From Hypoxylon rubiginosum (Eukaryota; Ascomycota; Sordariomycetes; Xylariales; Hypoxylaceae), in the NCBI GenBank assembly GCA_902806565.1, contig CADCXA010000029.1, positions 1,860,001-1,924,000 on the forward strand: a stretch of 64,000 nt of DNA, read 5' to 3'. Shown piece by piece: positions 11,378-23,800 of this stretch (position 1 is its first letter; each line of letters starts with the position of its first letter). Both the position numbers and the translations under genes were made by a program. Under the pieces are notes generated by a model. It did no database searches. It worked only from the letters and a program-made list of their open reading frames with translations, and was not told the origin of the DNA.

Positions 11378-13456
11378 CTATGGCAGGTAATCCACAGCCA
11401 GTCGCAAGGCACTAACTAGTTCTTGAAAGGTATAGTATAAAGAGGCATAAAGAAACACCAATAAACTCATGGGGCCAAATATAAGCATCGGAACAATAGA
11501 GACGGTGAAGTGACCTAGAAACAGATTAGACTGTGAGATAAGGAATGGCGTGGAAATAGCTTACCGAAAAACATCTCCCTCCTCGCTACGGTATCCCAGA
11601 GCTCGGTAACCATGATCTCGAAAGCACCATCCCACCTCCACGGCCCAAGCAGCCTGAACTTGGTATTGAAGTTGGCACCGAGGGCCCATGTGAGAGGCAG
11701 TTTCCACCAGCAAACATTGTAACCGCCCCTATTTTGAACGCCTCCCCCTGAGAGACCGAGCTGCAGGACTTCGGTAAATGAAGGCGCTGATCCCATGTCT
11801 AGAGCTAATTGATAGGCATAACTCTCGTGATCAACGCCATAACGAACCCGGGCGTGCTTCTTGCACACAAGCCGGTAGTGTGGCTCGTCCTGTGGTAAGA
11901 GAGGGGCGCCAGCTACTTGCTCAGGGGCTAGTAGGTTAAGCACCCACAGCTGTGCCTGAAACTCGGCGAGGGGTGGGATGGCGCCGAGATTGGGCCGGAC
12001 GAAGCCAATGAACCCGATCGAAGGGTCATCTCGAGGCCAGATCTCTCGAACCAGTTTTCCGTCGTAGTAGCGAGGACTACTCTTGTGTGCCTCGAGGAAA
12101 GGGTACCCATAGGTGTAACCCGTACAAAAGACAACCACATCGGGCTTGATGGTCTCGCCTCTCATACGCGCGTATTCCGGTCGGCCATTATCCCTAAATA
12201 TCACAACACCGTTCTCGTCTATACGTTCCGGCCATGGAGCGAGGTCTACTTGCTGACCCTCGCTAACTTGTATTTTTGGTGTCCGGACTATCCACGAGCG
12301 AATGCGCTGTAGAACCCCCTTGGGTTCGTTTGGTCTCCAGGTAGAGTTGAGATAAGGACTAAGCTTATAACCCGACTTGTTGAAGAATACTGCGCAAGCT
12401 AGTTAGCACTACCTACTACTCAATCCGACAACAGTTTCAAATGGAAAAGAAAAATACATACTCTCAGAAGTGGACCACCCTTTAGGCTTCCCTCCGATCC
12501 ATTGGTCCGTCCCGTGCGTGGTGCCCCATGAGGTCCAAAGAATCCATCGAACATAGTAGTCGTAGTATGTCCAGAGAATACTACTATTCCTTAGCCACGG
12601 ATGTACGTAAGCTGTGTCGAGAAGACTTGCTCGAGAGACATCAATCGGCACTTGAGGCCGGTCGTGTGGGCTTGGGTACCGACTAAATCTGAACCTCGGC
12701 CGCGGGTTTCTCTTTGGAGCAAGATGGAAGCCGTCTCTATGGCACAAGACTACTCGCTTCGTTGCTGAAGTGACAGCAAGTACAGAGACGTCAGCTCCGG
12801 TCTCGCCGCTGCCCAATATGAGTACATTCTTCCCAAAGCCGAACTGATCTCTCTGTTTCAGCTTGGAAGAGTGGAATACCGTTGGTACTCTTTCGATTCC
12901 TTTGATTTCGGGGATGCTTGGCTCAACGTGTAAACCGGAACAAATGGCAACCGCATCGCACTCCCAAGTATATTGGCCCCCTCTGGATAGGTACGTCACG
13001 GCGTGAGTCCCCTCTTTTTGCTTCACGACGCTTTTCACTGGGCAAGAAAATTTCATGTGTGGCCATAGGTTGAAGTGCGTACAATATTCGTTGAGATATT
13101 GAACGTAACGATTCGCACTGATGAAATCCGGCTCGTCATCCTCGCATCGGAAATCAGAAAAGCAAGTGAGCTGCCTTGAAGATACTAGCTAGTAGGACAG
13201 CGTCAGTATATAAGTCAAAGAATCCTCAAAGATCGATCCTAGAGATGTAGAAAATGGTATAACGGTAGGTAGGTAGGTAAGTAGATGATACCTCGGCTTC
13301 GTCGTAGGTTCTCATCAAGAACGTTCCTCCCACGCCTGATTCGGCTTCGAAGAGACGAGCTTCGACTGGTTCTGTCCCTAGGCTTCTCTCGGCAGCTAGA
13401 AGATACTTCAGTGTCACGAGGCCGGAAGGCCCTGCGCCTATTATCGCGACCCGCAT
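11378..13456 (-). CDS. Flavin-containing monooxygenase (FMO family)
   Basis: Four exons on the minus strand are proposed: 13456-13292, 13188-12462, 12389-11565 and 11514-11378, giving 617 residues. The FAD-binding Rossmann motif GAGPSG is at residues 7-12 and the NADPH-binding GSGETG at about 181-186. The segment FHSSKLKQRDQF just before the second motif matches the FMO fingerprint region. Exon 2 begins LVSSRQLTCFSDF, as in fungal dimethylaniline-monooxygenase-like proteins. The last intron (GTAAGC donor, CTAATC branch, TTTCTAG acceptor) joins a final exon that encodes a hydrophobic helix (VPMLIFGPMSLLVFLYASLY), a probable C-terminal membrane anchor. The enzyme is expected to oxygenate a nitrogen, sulfur or carbonyl substrate using NADPH and O2; the substrate is unknown. 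It is the first intact gene next to the AT block. The start ATG lies directly before the Rossmann strand. Confidence 0.88.
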
Positions 13457-13547
13457 CCCTGCTGCCTTTCTCGGGTAGATGGTGCAAGATCCGATGAAGA
13501 GAGATCCTGTAGGGTAAAGGACGTTGTTCTACAACGTGCGAGACCAT

Positions 13548-15578
13548 CCATTTTAAGGATAGGGGTCCATGATAGCTAAGTTTGCTTTCTAGCTGCTCGG
13601 TGGGCGCATCATATTATATCGAAGATCTCCTTGGATAAACCTCCTCTCTCCCCCCCATCCAGCCGCCTCGAAACGGTGCTACCGTGGACGATCACGAGAA
13701 CTGATCCCTCTCATCCTGTGCCGCCTCCATCTCTCCATCTCGCCAGAGTTCGTCACCGTATTTTCTCCTGCCCTGTTCAAGGCACACGTCGGCACGGTGC
13801 TCTGGTTACAGCAATCCTTCGTTCCGAGAGCAGCTAGGCGAGACACGGGGTTGGCGCCGACGAATCACAACACACGTGGACATGATCTTGCCAAGCAATG
13901 AGGCACTTCTTGGTTGTGCGCCACGATCTCAACTCAATCGAACCCCGACTGCACGTCGCGTTACATAAATGATGTCTCACACAAGCATATACTGGCAGGG
14001 TGTCTCGCTCCAAGATGCATTTTCCGTATTGGCCCCCTCTCCTGTCCATCTCTCTCCCCCCTCTTCTTACTGGCCGGCCCTCAGAGGCAGATCCTGGACT
14101 ACTAAGCCCGGTGCTCCGAGCACTCCAATGAGATGCCAGAAAGACGCCAATAAGGACCGCCTCTAAACGAGTCGAGATAAACTGAACAGGCATCTCCCTG
14201 GATATACCGTCCATGATGCTAATACAACATTGGGCGAGACCGTTTGAACCCGTAGGACACAAACGTCGACATGTAGTAAGATCGCACGGCTGCAGCCACT
14301 TAGCAGTCCGATCTATTGTGACTCGAGTTTGCTGTACGCAGATCACAACCGCCATAGACCACACACTAGGGAGCTGCAGACGCCGCGATGATATCACAGA
14401 CGTAATACCGCAACTGGGTCGAGTAAATGGATCCCATATAGATAACAATCGGTATCCTTGCTTGCCACCATGTTACCATTGGAGGTTTAGGAAACCAAGC
14501 TACCTAAGGCAGGTATACAGCTTACATATTCTTGGACACCGAGAGCGGACTGCGAAGAAGCACAGCGAAGTACGTGCAGCCACATCGGTATGGAAATGCG
14601 TAGTGATATTCGTTCGTATTTCGACTCGTGTTGGAGTGTTGATGGTTCTCATTTCGCTATATTCAAATAGGGATGTAAACACGGCCAAGACAGTATCTAG
14701 GTAGGTAGGTATACCCCTTTACAAGACAGAAATAATATACCACGCCTCAGTGATTGATAAATCTGACAGGCACTTTAGGTTACCTCTGGTATCGACTAGG
14801 TGTTGTACTGAGCATAACAGATTTCTAGCGGTGAATTTCCTCTTCCACCGTCGCGGAACGCAGTCCAATGTCTTACAACGCCCCCTATTAGCAAGTTCGG
14901 GAAAATCTCCTCCACACCCGAAGTGTTTCGGTTCCAGACATATCCAATATACGCTCAATTACTAGACCACGACGCGGCGCGCGTTTTACCAAGTTATAGA
15001 TTTGCTCGTATTGTTCTCATAGAAGCCTTTCGGGTTCGGGGCATTGGGTATTATCCGGACAGGAACATCATCCATCTTCGGCCATCAAGGCATGCAAAAT
15101 CTGAATAATGGAAGAGGTGTAACCACGATCAACTTAGCCACGGACGATCTCACCTCCTCACAAACGTTCCTGGTCCATGATATTCTCAATGTCACCTCGT
15201 ACCTTGTGATGCCTGACTACAAACGTTTCACGCAGGGCCTGTAGAATACATACAAGGCTTAAGAGTTTGCAAATAGTATAGGAGGTAGGTACCCCTAAAT
15301 TTATTTGCACCTACAATAAACATAGCAACAAATACCCTGTCTTAGTCATTACGAAGACCGCCAACACAATTCATATTGCCTTCGCTCTTATAGGGAACAC
15401 CTATCTAATAATATATGCCTATTAGCTCATGTCCGAGACTATAATATTACTATCTCATATTAGCAGTCATAAAATTTCTACTGAACAGCACGTAATGTCG
15501 AGGTATTAGGATATGTGTGCGGAATTTATTAGAACGGAAGTGAAAGCTGCTGAGAGATATTAGACACCTGGATATATA
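13548..15578. other. Intergenic, no supported gene
   Basis: This is the upstream flank of the monooxygenase gene. Short open frames overlap on both strands (for example 13834-14448 and 14213-14704) without splice logic or family resemblance. TAGGTAGGTAGG-type runs occur at about 14698-14711. No RNA gene was recognised. Confidence 0.6.
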
Positions 15579-15835
15579 TGTCAGGACCATAGCCCTCATC
15601 GGAGTACGGACCTGTTGGTCACCCTTGGGGACCAGATAGGAGTCACGGAGCCCTCATGGCTATAGTAGGGACTAAGGGACCTGGATAGGGGTTACAGGCT
15701 TACGGGTATGAAAGAAGGGATAGGTCTCTTTGTCCTGACCACCTGTATATACATGGGACTTGGTAGCCCCCTAGGTTCGTAGCTCTTCGTGCAACGACAT
15801 AGTCGTTTCCTCATCGCATGGTTGGCTTCGTGACA
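15579..15835. mobile_element. Probable solo LTR of a Ty3/gypsy-type retrotransposon
   Basis: The 257-bp segment starts TGTCAGGACC and ends TTCGTGACA, giving the TG...CA termini and the 5-bp inverted ends (TGTCA/TGACA) typical of fungal Ty3/gypsy LTRs. A TATA-like GTATATACAT lies at about 15748. The 5-bp flanks are ATATA on the left and ATGCA on the right. They differ at two positions by G-to-A and C-to-T, so they may be a decayed target duplication. No internal retrotransposon domains or second LTR are visible nearby. Strand cannot be set with certainty. Confidence 0.5.
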
Positions 15836-16401
15836 ATGCATTGGAATCCTAAGGCGCTTAAATAATATATAGTGCTATAATCCTTAGGGCAGAATAATGC
15901 TCGTCTTTTATCCGCACTCTCTTCCCGCAACATAAAGCATGTTGCCTACATCTTGTTAAAACACATGGATGACGTTCCTAATTCATGAGCCAATGATATA
16001 TTTGTCACTGCCTTATATTACATTTTGCTTGACGCTATGCGACGCTCTCTTATATCCTAGGTCCCGAGGTTCGCATCACGCAATCCGCGCGGAGCATGAT
16101 GAAAGAATCGGGGTAGGCCGATGACGGTCCATCAAACGTCAACCTCCGTATCTGTATACCTAATTCCGGCAGGCAATAACGCGATCGTTCAGATCTATGA
16201 CGCCCAAGATAAACATAAATACCTAGGGTATCGCCGCCAAGGGAGAATTCAAGATTGGAATGAATTCATGATCTATTTTAATACGGGTAAGCTATCAGGG
16301 ATTTTGAAGTGATACACCATATCAGATACAGCTATAGCAAGAATCACGATCGCGTATCGCGGGATTGTCGTTATAGAAAACTCATATTTCACACAAGCAA
16401 A
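15836..16401. other. Intergenic, upstream of the luciferase-like gene
   Basis: Nothing beyond probable promoter and 5' leader was recognised. A 63-codon open frame at 16121-16312 has no recognisable content. An open frame also runs in phase from 16309 into the gene, but the ATG at 16402 has the better context and matches the family start. Confidence 0.5.
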
Positions 16402-17996
16402 ATGGCATCCTCTAGCGAGGCAGGAGGCTTGGTGCAGAAACCCAAGAAACAACTTCTGCTAAACGCCTTCGTGATGACGACGCCGGGACACCTCTCCCCG
16501 GGTCTCTGGAGGCACCCGCGGAACCAGACGGACGACTACAACAAGCTCAGTTTCTGGACTAAGCTCGCACAACTACTAGACGATGGCGGCTTCCACGCCA
16601 TGTTCATCGCAGACACGTTGGGCCCGTACGACGTCTACAAGGGCCCGGCCAATGTAGACCCCGTGCTAGCCTCCGGGGCGCAGTTCCCCGTCAACGACCC
16701 GCTGTACGCGGTCCCCGCCATGGCGTCGGCGACGAAGAACCTAATTTTCGGCGTGACGGCGAGCACGACGTATGACGCGCCGTACGCGATGGCTAGGCGG
16801 TTCTCGACGGTGGACCACCTGGCGGAGGGGCGCGTGGCGTGGAATATCGTGACGTCGTACCTCGAGAGCGCCGCCAGGAATTTTGGGCTGGAGACGCAGA
16901 TCGAGCACGACGAGCGATACCGAATTGCTGAGGAATACATGGATGTGGTTTACAAGGTAAGACGGCCCTTATACTGGTCGGCTTGCAAGAACCTCTTACT
17001 TACGTATTCGGCGGCAAGCTATGGGAAAGCAGCTGGAGGGACGACGCGGTCATCCGGGATCGCGAAAAGGGGCAATTCGCAGTAGCCGGTCGAGTCCGTG
17101 CGATCAACCACAAAGGCAAATACTTCCAGGTTCCCGGCCCACACATCGCAGAGCCATCTCCACAACGGACGCCGTTCTTGTTCCAGGCTGGAACTTCCAA
17201 AGCTGGTACCGAATTTGGTGCCAAGCATGCGGAAGCGGTGTTCATGGGCGGTCAGCTGCCAGAATTAGTACGCAAATCCGTTGACGCTCTTCGGTCAACA
17301 GCCAAGGAGAAGTTCGGCAGGGACCCGAGCCACATCAAGGTGTTTACCGGTGTCACCGTCATCGTCGATGAGACCGACGAGAAGGCGCAGGCCAAGTACA
17401 AGGAGCTACTCTCGTACGGGGACCGCGAGGGCGCACTGGCGCTGTTTGGCGGCTGGACGGGCAACGACCTGTCAGGCTACTCGGACGACGAAGATCTAGT
17501 CCTCGTAGACAAGCCCGCGATCCGGTCTGTGATCAACCGCTGGGCTAGCACGGTGCCCGGAACGGAAGGCCTGAGCTGGACGAAGGCCCGGATTGCGGAA
17601 TTCCTTTCGATAGGTGGAATGATGTGAGCAAACAAACCCCTAGGTAGCCCCATATTGGGATGGAGGAGGGAGGGAGGGCAATGCTAATGATTATGCTGCA
17701 GGCCAAAGATCATAGGCAGCCCCAAGACGGTCGTCGACGAGCTCGAGAGATGGGCCGAGGTAGCGGACGTGGACGGCTTCAACCTTGCGCATGTGGTCAA
17801 CCCTGGCACGTTTGAGGACATCATCGAGTTTGTGATTCCCGAGTTACGACGAAGAGGACTGTTCCGAGAAGAAAGTGAGCGTGAAGGAGTTACGGCGCGG
17901 GAAGTATTTTTCGGACAGCCGCATCTTCTAAGCGACCATCCGGGCCATCTATTCAAATGGCCGATACCCGAGGGTGAAGGTGGTGTATCATCGTAG
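16402..17996 (+). CDS. FMN-dependent luciferase-like monooxygenase (NtaA/SnaA/DszA type)
   Basis: Three exons are proposed (16402-16956, 17019-17623, 17702-17996; introns 62 and 78 nt), giving 484 residues, normal for the nitrilotriacetate/xenobiotic monooxygenase A family. Family features in order are: LLLNAFVMTTPGHLSPGLWRHP near the N-terminus; DPVLASGAQFPVNDPLY; TYDAPYAMARRFSTVDHLAEGRVAWNIVTS; VYK then LWESSW at the first splice junction; PGPHIAEPSPQRTPFLFQAG; and DVDGFNLAHVVNPGTFEDIIEFVIPELRRRG near the end. Such enzymes form a TIM barrel and oxygenate small organic substrates using reduced FMN delivered by a separate reductase. The substrate is not predictable. Exon 1 is notably GC-rich. 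The upstream start (16309) would add 31 residues and is less likely. Confidence 0.92.
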
Positions 17997-19028
17997 GATG
18001 CATGTTCCGTATATATGGATTGGATACGGTGGTTTATACTACCTAGGTACATTCATACAGCATTAGTAGTGGCATCACAGAAGATTGTAAGTATCAATCA
18101 CGATATGGGATGCAATTGAAATGATGCACCGACAGAATCGGTATCGAACAAGTGGTGATATTTCATAACCAAGTCCGGTAGTATTAGTTCCCGAAGTAGA
18201 AGCAGGAAGAAGAAAAAAAAAAAGGGGAGGAGGAATTGGTGATCGCATGCATTCTGACGTCGTACAAACCCGGTTCGGTGGTTAAGGTTCGGCACCAAAT
18301 AGCAACCAGGTAGTCAGCTTAGTGACGTAATTGTGTAACACTGTGGCCTGTAGCATCGCGGCTGTGGAGGTGGCACAGCTCTCCTTCGGCCCTCTAAGCT
18401 CACTAAATTCCACAGAACCAGCCCCTAAACATTCAATCCTTAGCGTCGCCTAGGGCTGCTTAGGTACGTAAAAGCCGCTGACGAAATAATCCGTAGCCTA
18501 GATTCCGAACGGCTTAGGTGAGGTATTCCAGATATTCCAGATATTACTATCTCCAACAATATTGGATTGGTTGCTCCCGTTTGGATTGCGTGTTCATTCC
18601 TTCTCGAGCCCCAAATCAAGCGGTCTCTTTTTTTTTTCCCTTTTATTATAAACCAGAATCATATTACACTAGATCGATCGAATGTGACTTCAACATCGTC
18701 TTACGGCAATAATTACGAATTCGTCCCGTTCTCCTTCTTGTTCACTGTTTTACGTTGTTTTTCGCCATCTTCGTTGACGAAGTGTATTATACCCCGTACG
18801 CCATACGCCATACGCCATACGCCCCAAGACCATCCTGACTCGCTAGACTGCAACTACAGCTACGACTACAGCAAACACATACGTACATATATCTAGACCC
18901 CTGGATACAAACTATTGGAGAGTTCGCACCCGCCTGCCGTCTTCCCGCCTATCGATTTCTCCGAGTCCGAAACCTTGAGCTTCCATCATTGGACCGAGGT
19001 TTCGTGTTCCGTCAGCCGCCACCGGAAA
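17997..19028. other. Intergenic, 3' flank and 5' leader with CATACGC repeats
   Basis: The stretch separates two plus-strand genes. An A/G-rich tract lies at about 18206-18236, a T-rich tract at about 18627-18645, and a small tandem CATACGC repeat (about four units) at about 18794-18823, probably in the promoter or 5' leader of the downstream acyltransferase gene. No further gene is supported. Confidence 0.5.
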
Positions 19029-20820
19029 ATGTCATCCACCAACGTCCAGCCCAATGACGGCGGCGATCATATCTTAAGACCGCGGCCACGTAAACCGCAA
19101 CATTCCCAAGTAACTGGATTAGTCAGAGAGCACAGCGCCAACTCTGTCAATGGACATCTCGAACCACACGCGGATGAAACCGCGTCAGGCGCAACAAGGT
19201 AGCTACCCTACCTGTCTCCTTCGACGAACCTCACCAGAAAAAGAAAAAGAAATCTAACACAGTTGGCAACGATGTAGTGGTCGTTCTTCGCCCGTCCCCG
19301 AAAATGCTCCCGCGTCAACGAAAGCTCTGTCTAGTGCGCGGAAGCAAGTGCGCGCCGAGCAGCGACGACGTCTCTTCCCGACCATCGAGTACGCCTCGCG
19401 AGTCTCCCACTTCGACCCCCAGTCCGAATACCGCGACTTTCATGGCTTCTTTAACCTGTTCTGGATCGGCCTAGCCGTCATGGGCATCACCACTATGCTA
19501 CGCAATTACAAGGACACCGGATACCCCTTGCGCGTGCAGATATGGACCCTCTTTACCGTCAAGCTTTGGCACCTAGCCGTGGCCGATTTCTTGATGGTGG
19601 CCAGTACCGCTATCATCTTGCCGCTTCACAAAACGTTCAGGAGTAGCAGTGTGGCGCTGACGTGGGAGAGGGGCGGCATGGCTATTCAGAGCATTTACCA
19701 GGTCGTGTGGCTTGCATTCTGGGTCTCCGTGCCGTTTATCTTGAATTGGACGTGGACCTCTCAAGTCTTTCTACTATTACACACCATGGTCCTGCTGATG
19801 AAAATGCATTCCTATGCTTTCTACAACGGACACCTGTCAGAAACGGAGAGGCGATTGCGCGCCCTCGACGAGCCTCACAACGCCTCGAAAGCTCCGGCAT
19901 ACACCTATCCTTCTGTCGAGAAGCCGATGGGCGAGTTAGTACACGAAGACATGAAGATCGACAGCGACAGCGAGAATGAAGGGCTCTCGCAGCTGCGTGA
20001 AGACTTGGCTCGCGAGCTAACGAGTCCTATCGGCAACGTGACCTACCCACGAAATCTCTCCTGGTCCAATTACATCGACTACCTTCTCTGTCCGACGCTG
20101 TGCTACGAGCTTGAATATCCGCGCAATACTTCAATCAACTGGACATCGCTGATAGCCAAAATCGTCGCGACTTTCGGTTGTATCTTCCTACTGACCATCA
20201 TCTCGGAAGAATTCATCCTGCCCGTTCTGCAGGAATCGAGGGTGCGCCTCGACGACTCATCCGCCGTACTCGACACGCTACTCGTCCTAGCCGAGACCAT
20301 CTCGTGGCTGCTCTTCCCCTTCATGCTGATATTCCTGCTCGTCTTCCTCGTCATCTTCGAGTACGTGCTGGGCGCCTTCGGCGAGATCACGCGGTTCGCG
20401 GACCGCCACTTCTACAGCGACTGGTGGAACAGCACGGACTGGATGGAGTTCAGCCGCGAGTGGAACGTGCCCGTGTACTCGTTCCTGCGGAGGCACGTGT
20501 ACGCGACGTCGAAGCCGAGCATCGGCCGCAACATGGCCACGATCATCACTTTCCTCATCTCGGCCATCGGCCACGAGATCGTCATGGCGTGCATCACGAA
20601 GAAGCTGCGCGGCTACGGGTTCATCTGCCAGATGCTGCAGCTGCCCATCGTCATGCTACAGCGCACCAGGTGGATACGTTCCCATAAGACGGCGAATAAT
20701 GTGCTGTTCTGGTGCAGTATGATCCTAGGGCTGAGCTTGGTGAGTTGTCTCGTTTCTATCGACCCGAGATGCCAGCACGACTAACAGTTTTAGATATGTT
20801 CGCTCTATGTCCTAGTTTAG
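19029..20820 (+). CDS. ARE2: Sterol O-acyltransferase (ACAT/ARE family, MBOAT)
   Basis: Three exons (19029-19198, 19263-20739, 20794-20820) give 557 residues. The enzyme esterifies sterols (ergosterol) with acyl-CoA in the ER membrane for storage in lipid droplets. The diagnostic FYSDWWN motif is at about residues 440-446 and the catalytic His is in SAIGHE at about 494, inside a polytopic membrane protein with at least eight hydrophobic segments. The N-terminal 85 residues are hydrophilic and variable, as in yeast Are1/Are2. The last exon is only eight codons plus stop: the intron GTGAGT...CTAACAGTTTTAG joins LGLSL to ICSLYVLV. Without it the protein would run into an unrelated hydrophilic tail. 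Fungi often keep a single Are gene, so ARE1 versus ARE2 is not resolved. Confidence 0.93.
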
Positions 20821-23800
20821 ATTGGCTACTTGCAGATCCGTCTTTCCGAAGCATATAACCAGTAAGTTAGTCGGAAGTGTAAAAAGAGAAAAGCATCCGG
20901 GGTTGGCAAAACAAAGGTGGTGGTTCTCTCGTCTTATAGAAGATCTCGTAAACGTAAAATCCGGGCACGTTGCTCAAACCCGCCGTCGTCATACCAAAGC
21001 GCTGGGCCGGCCTTGTACCATTTGTATTTCTATTGCATATTCCTCAGATATACCCCAAAACTTCTTCATCGTACGGCCAAAGAGCATGATAGGCCAAATA
21101 CACAAGATGCTTCTGAAAACTCAGTCAAACCCCTATTATTTCTATTAATGACCGGGAAATCGGCCACATTCCTCTACATACTATGCCGAGAAGGAAGAGA
21201 AGAGCTACGTAGAAAACAAAAAGAAAGGAAAGGATACGATAATATTAGATACAATACCCTTCTAGGTGGACGATGTGACGTCTACATCTCGGTAATCCCG
21301 TGGTTTAACAACTTGTCAGGCGACGAGCGTGTACAGCGAAACGGCCTTGATGCTAGTTAATACAAGCTATGACCCAACACGAGCGAGGCACGTAGGAAGT
21401 TGAAGAGAAAAGAAGCTGTAAGGAGTGGCGATGTAAGGCAGTTAGGTGGTCATCTTACTGTCAATTTAAAGGGGTTAATCGAGGGATCGACGTCCTTAGC
21501 TAATTTAGCAGGATTATATATGAACCCTCCTTGATTCTACAAGGTACATGTGGCAACTCAGTTTCATATTGAAGACTTGTCTGCTGCTGAAACGGCGATT
21601 GGTCTTGATGTGTCTATACAACTTTTAGGTACGCCTCCTTATTGGTCCAGTATAGCGTATAGGCTTAACACTCACAACTCAACAACAATGCGATAGTATA
21701 AGTGGCCCAAGAAATAATCCAATGCAAACGAACCATCTCTATTTAGAAACGTCATTGCTTCTCTATGTCATTGTCATTGCAACCAGTTTCATTAACAAAG
21801 TCCAAGTGACGTAGGGTTATGGAATACCCTATACATTAGCCGTTGAAGCCCAATAACAACCCGATATACAACAGTACGACGGCGGAGCTGAACGCGTTAT
21901 ATTGGAAGGCCATCGTCTATATGCCCATTTTCTATTACGTCAAGGAAGTACGTAGAAGGGAACACAGTCACCCGCGCCACGAAGCCTCTGGTATCCCCTG
22001 AAACGCAGCCATTCGACATACATACATAAGTTGCGGTCAGCACATGTATAGGTAGACAGACACCACATAGGTTGCTGGTGGCACTGAAGATAGCCAATTA
22101 CCGAGCAGTCGTATAGTAAAAGCACGTGTTCAACCACCAATTGCCCAATTCAAAGGACGGAGCGTCGTAGAACCAACCACGGGTGCTGTACGAAGGAAAC
22201 ACAGCATCTGCTCCTTGCCACATTGACAAATTTGCCCATCAATGGGTTAATAGGGACTACGTCACTCAGACAGCTGAAATCGTTCTCGCTTTCCATGTTG
22301 GGGCTTAGGTACCTTACTTCACCGTATGAGTGGAACGAATCCCTCAAATCGGCCTAAATTTCCAAGAGTGGCTGGAAAAGTGTAATAGGCGTGGGAGAAA
22401 AGGCGTCATGGTTTGAAGTACGTCTTCAATTGCAGAGGATGTTGACACAGCTGACATCATCATCCAAGTTAGAGGCTTCGTAACCCAAGCTCAACGCTCT
22501 TCTCAATGCCCAATTTCACAAGCCAATCACGAACGGACAATAGGAGCACAACGGGGGAAAGGGTGTAATAGGTGTAACATCCACGTGGAAAAAAAACTAA
22601 CTGGTCAGCCTCATCAAGCCCCGTCCGCATTGGTCAGACACCGAACCTTATCCCGGAGCTTTCTTGAGCTATAGAACATTCTACCTAAGTGCCTGTGTCG
22701 TGTGTTGCCATGCTACCCCCAATCCTAGAGGGAGCTTCTCGTATGATGCTAGAGATCGTAACAAGTTGAGATAGTCGAATATGAAGCGACTAGGGGTACT
22801 CGAGAGGAGAGGTTATATCGCTGTATGTAGGTATCTAGGAGGTATATTGTCGTCGTAGATATGAGCGTCTACCAATGTGAAGATCTAGAGACGCCGGCCC
22901 CGAAATATAGAAGCTGTATGAGTCTCACGGCCTCCGGATACTACCTACCTCAGACGCTAGTGCTGATGAGGAGCACCTGATCTGAGGAGCGAGACAGAGT
23001 AGGGCTTAGATGCTTTTCATGTTAGCATCTGCTTTATAATTCGAATTCAACGTTCGTTTGGACGAAGAAAGGTAGGGGGGACGGATACTTTCAGGAGGGA
23101 AATGTGCACTTCCAACCTCATGCCACACCCGAGTCCTAGACACGACATCGCTGCCTTCACCGCCGGATCGCAAGATTATACAGCAACAGGGGTATACGCG
23201 TGTACTTAATATAACTTCACTTTCATAAGCACATAATCGCTCAAAACTGCACATTCTTTGAGCCGGCTATCCGAAGGCAACCCGGGTCTCAAGAGTCCAG
23301 CTTAGGCGTTTTCTTACCGCCTAGCCCCTATTACCCTCGTAAATTCACGTCAACTCCACTCACTCCGTCTTGTGCTTGTCACAAAAAGGAGATGAAGCAG
23401 TAGAAGGATTCACATATATTCTGGATAAGAACAGAGCTAATTAGAATCTGGCTAACAAGAGCAAACATTACGTTTTGCCCGCATGTATTTGATTTCGTCC
23501 ATACGTAACGATATGCCTACTGTTATTTATTGTAACCTCGATCGAGGGTAGAAGATAAAGCTTCAATAGTTCCTGCCCACCCACCTGCCACGGTGATGAA
23601 TGCTCCGCCCTGCCTTGCGCTGCGAAGAAAAAAACGCCTCGTAAATGAATGGACGAACGGACGCGGTATAAAGCAGAAATGCCCGCATGATAATCCCCCC
23701 TAGGTACTTATGCCCTCTCCCCTTCACCGAAAAAAATGGAGAGAAACAGGAAAAAAAAATAGAACCCACTCCTGTCCAGCCTGATATCCTGGTTCTCTCG

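Noticed and set aside
13834..14704. Frames of 163-204 codons on opposite strands
   Set aside because: Mutually overlapping, biased composition and no family features; probably accidental.
20178..20687. Arg/His-rich 169-codon frame inside the acyltransferase exon
   Set aside because: Shadow frame in GC-rich coding sequence; the acyltransferase frame carries the conserved motifs.
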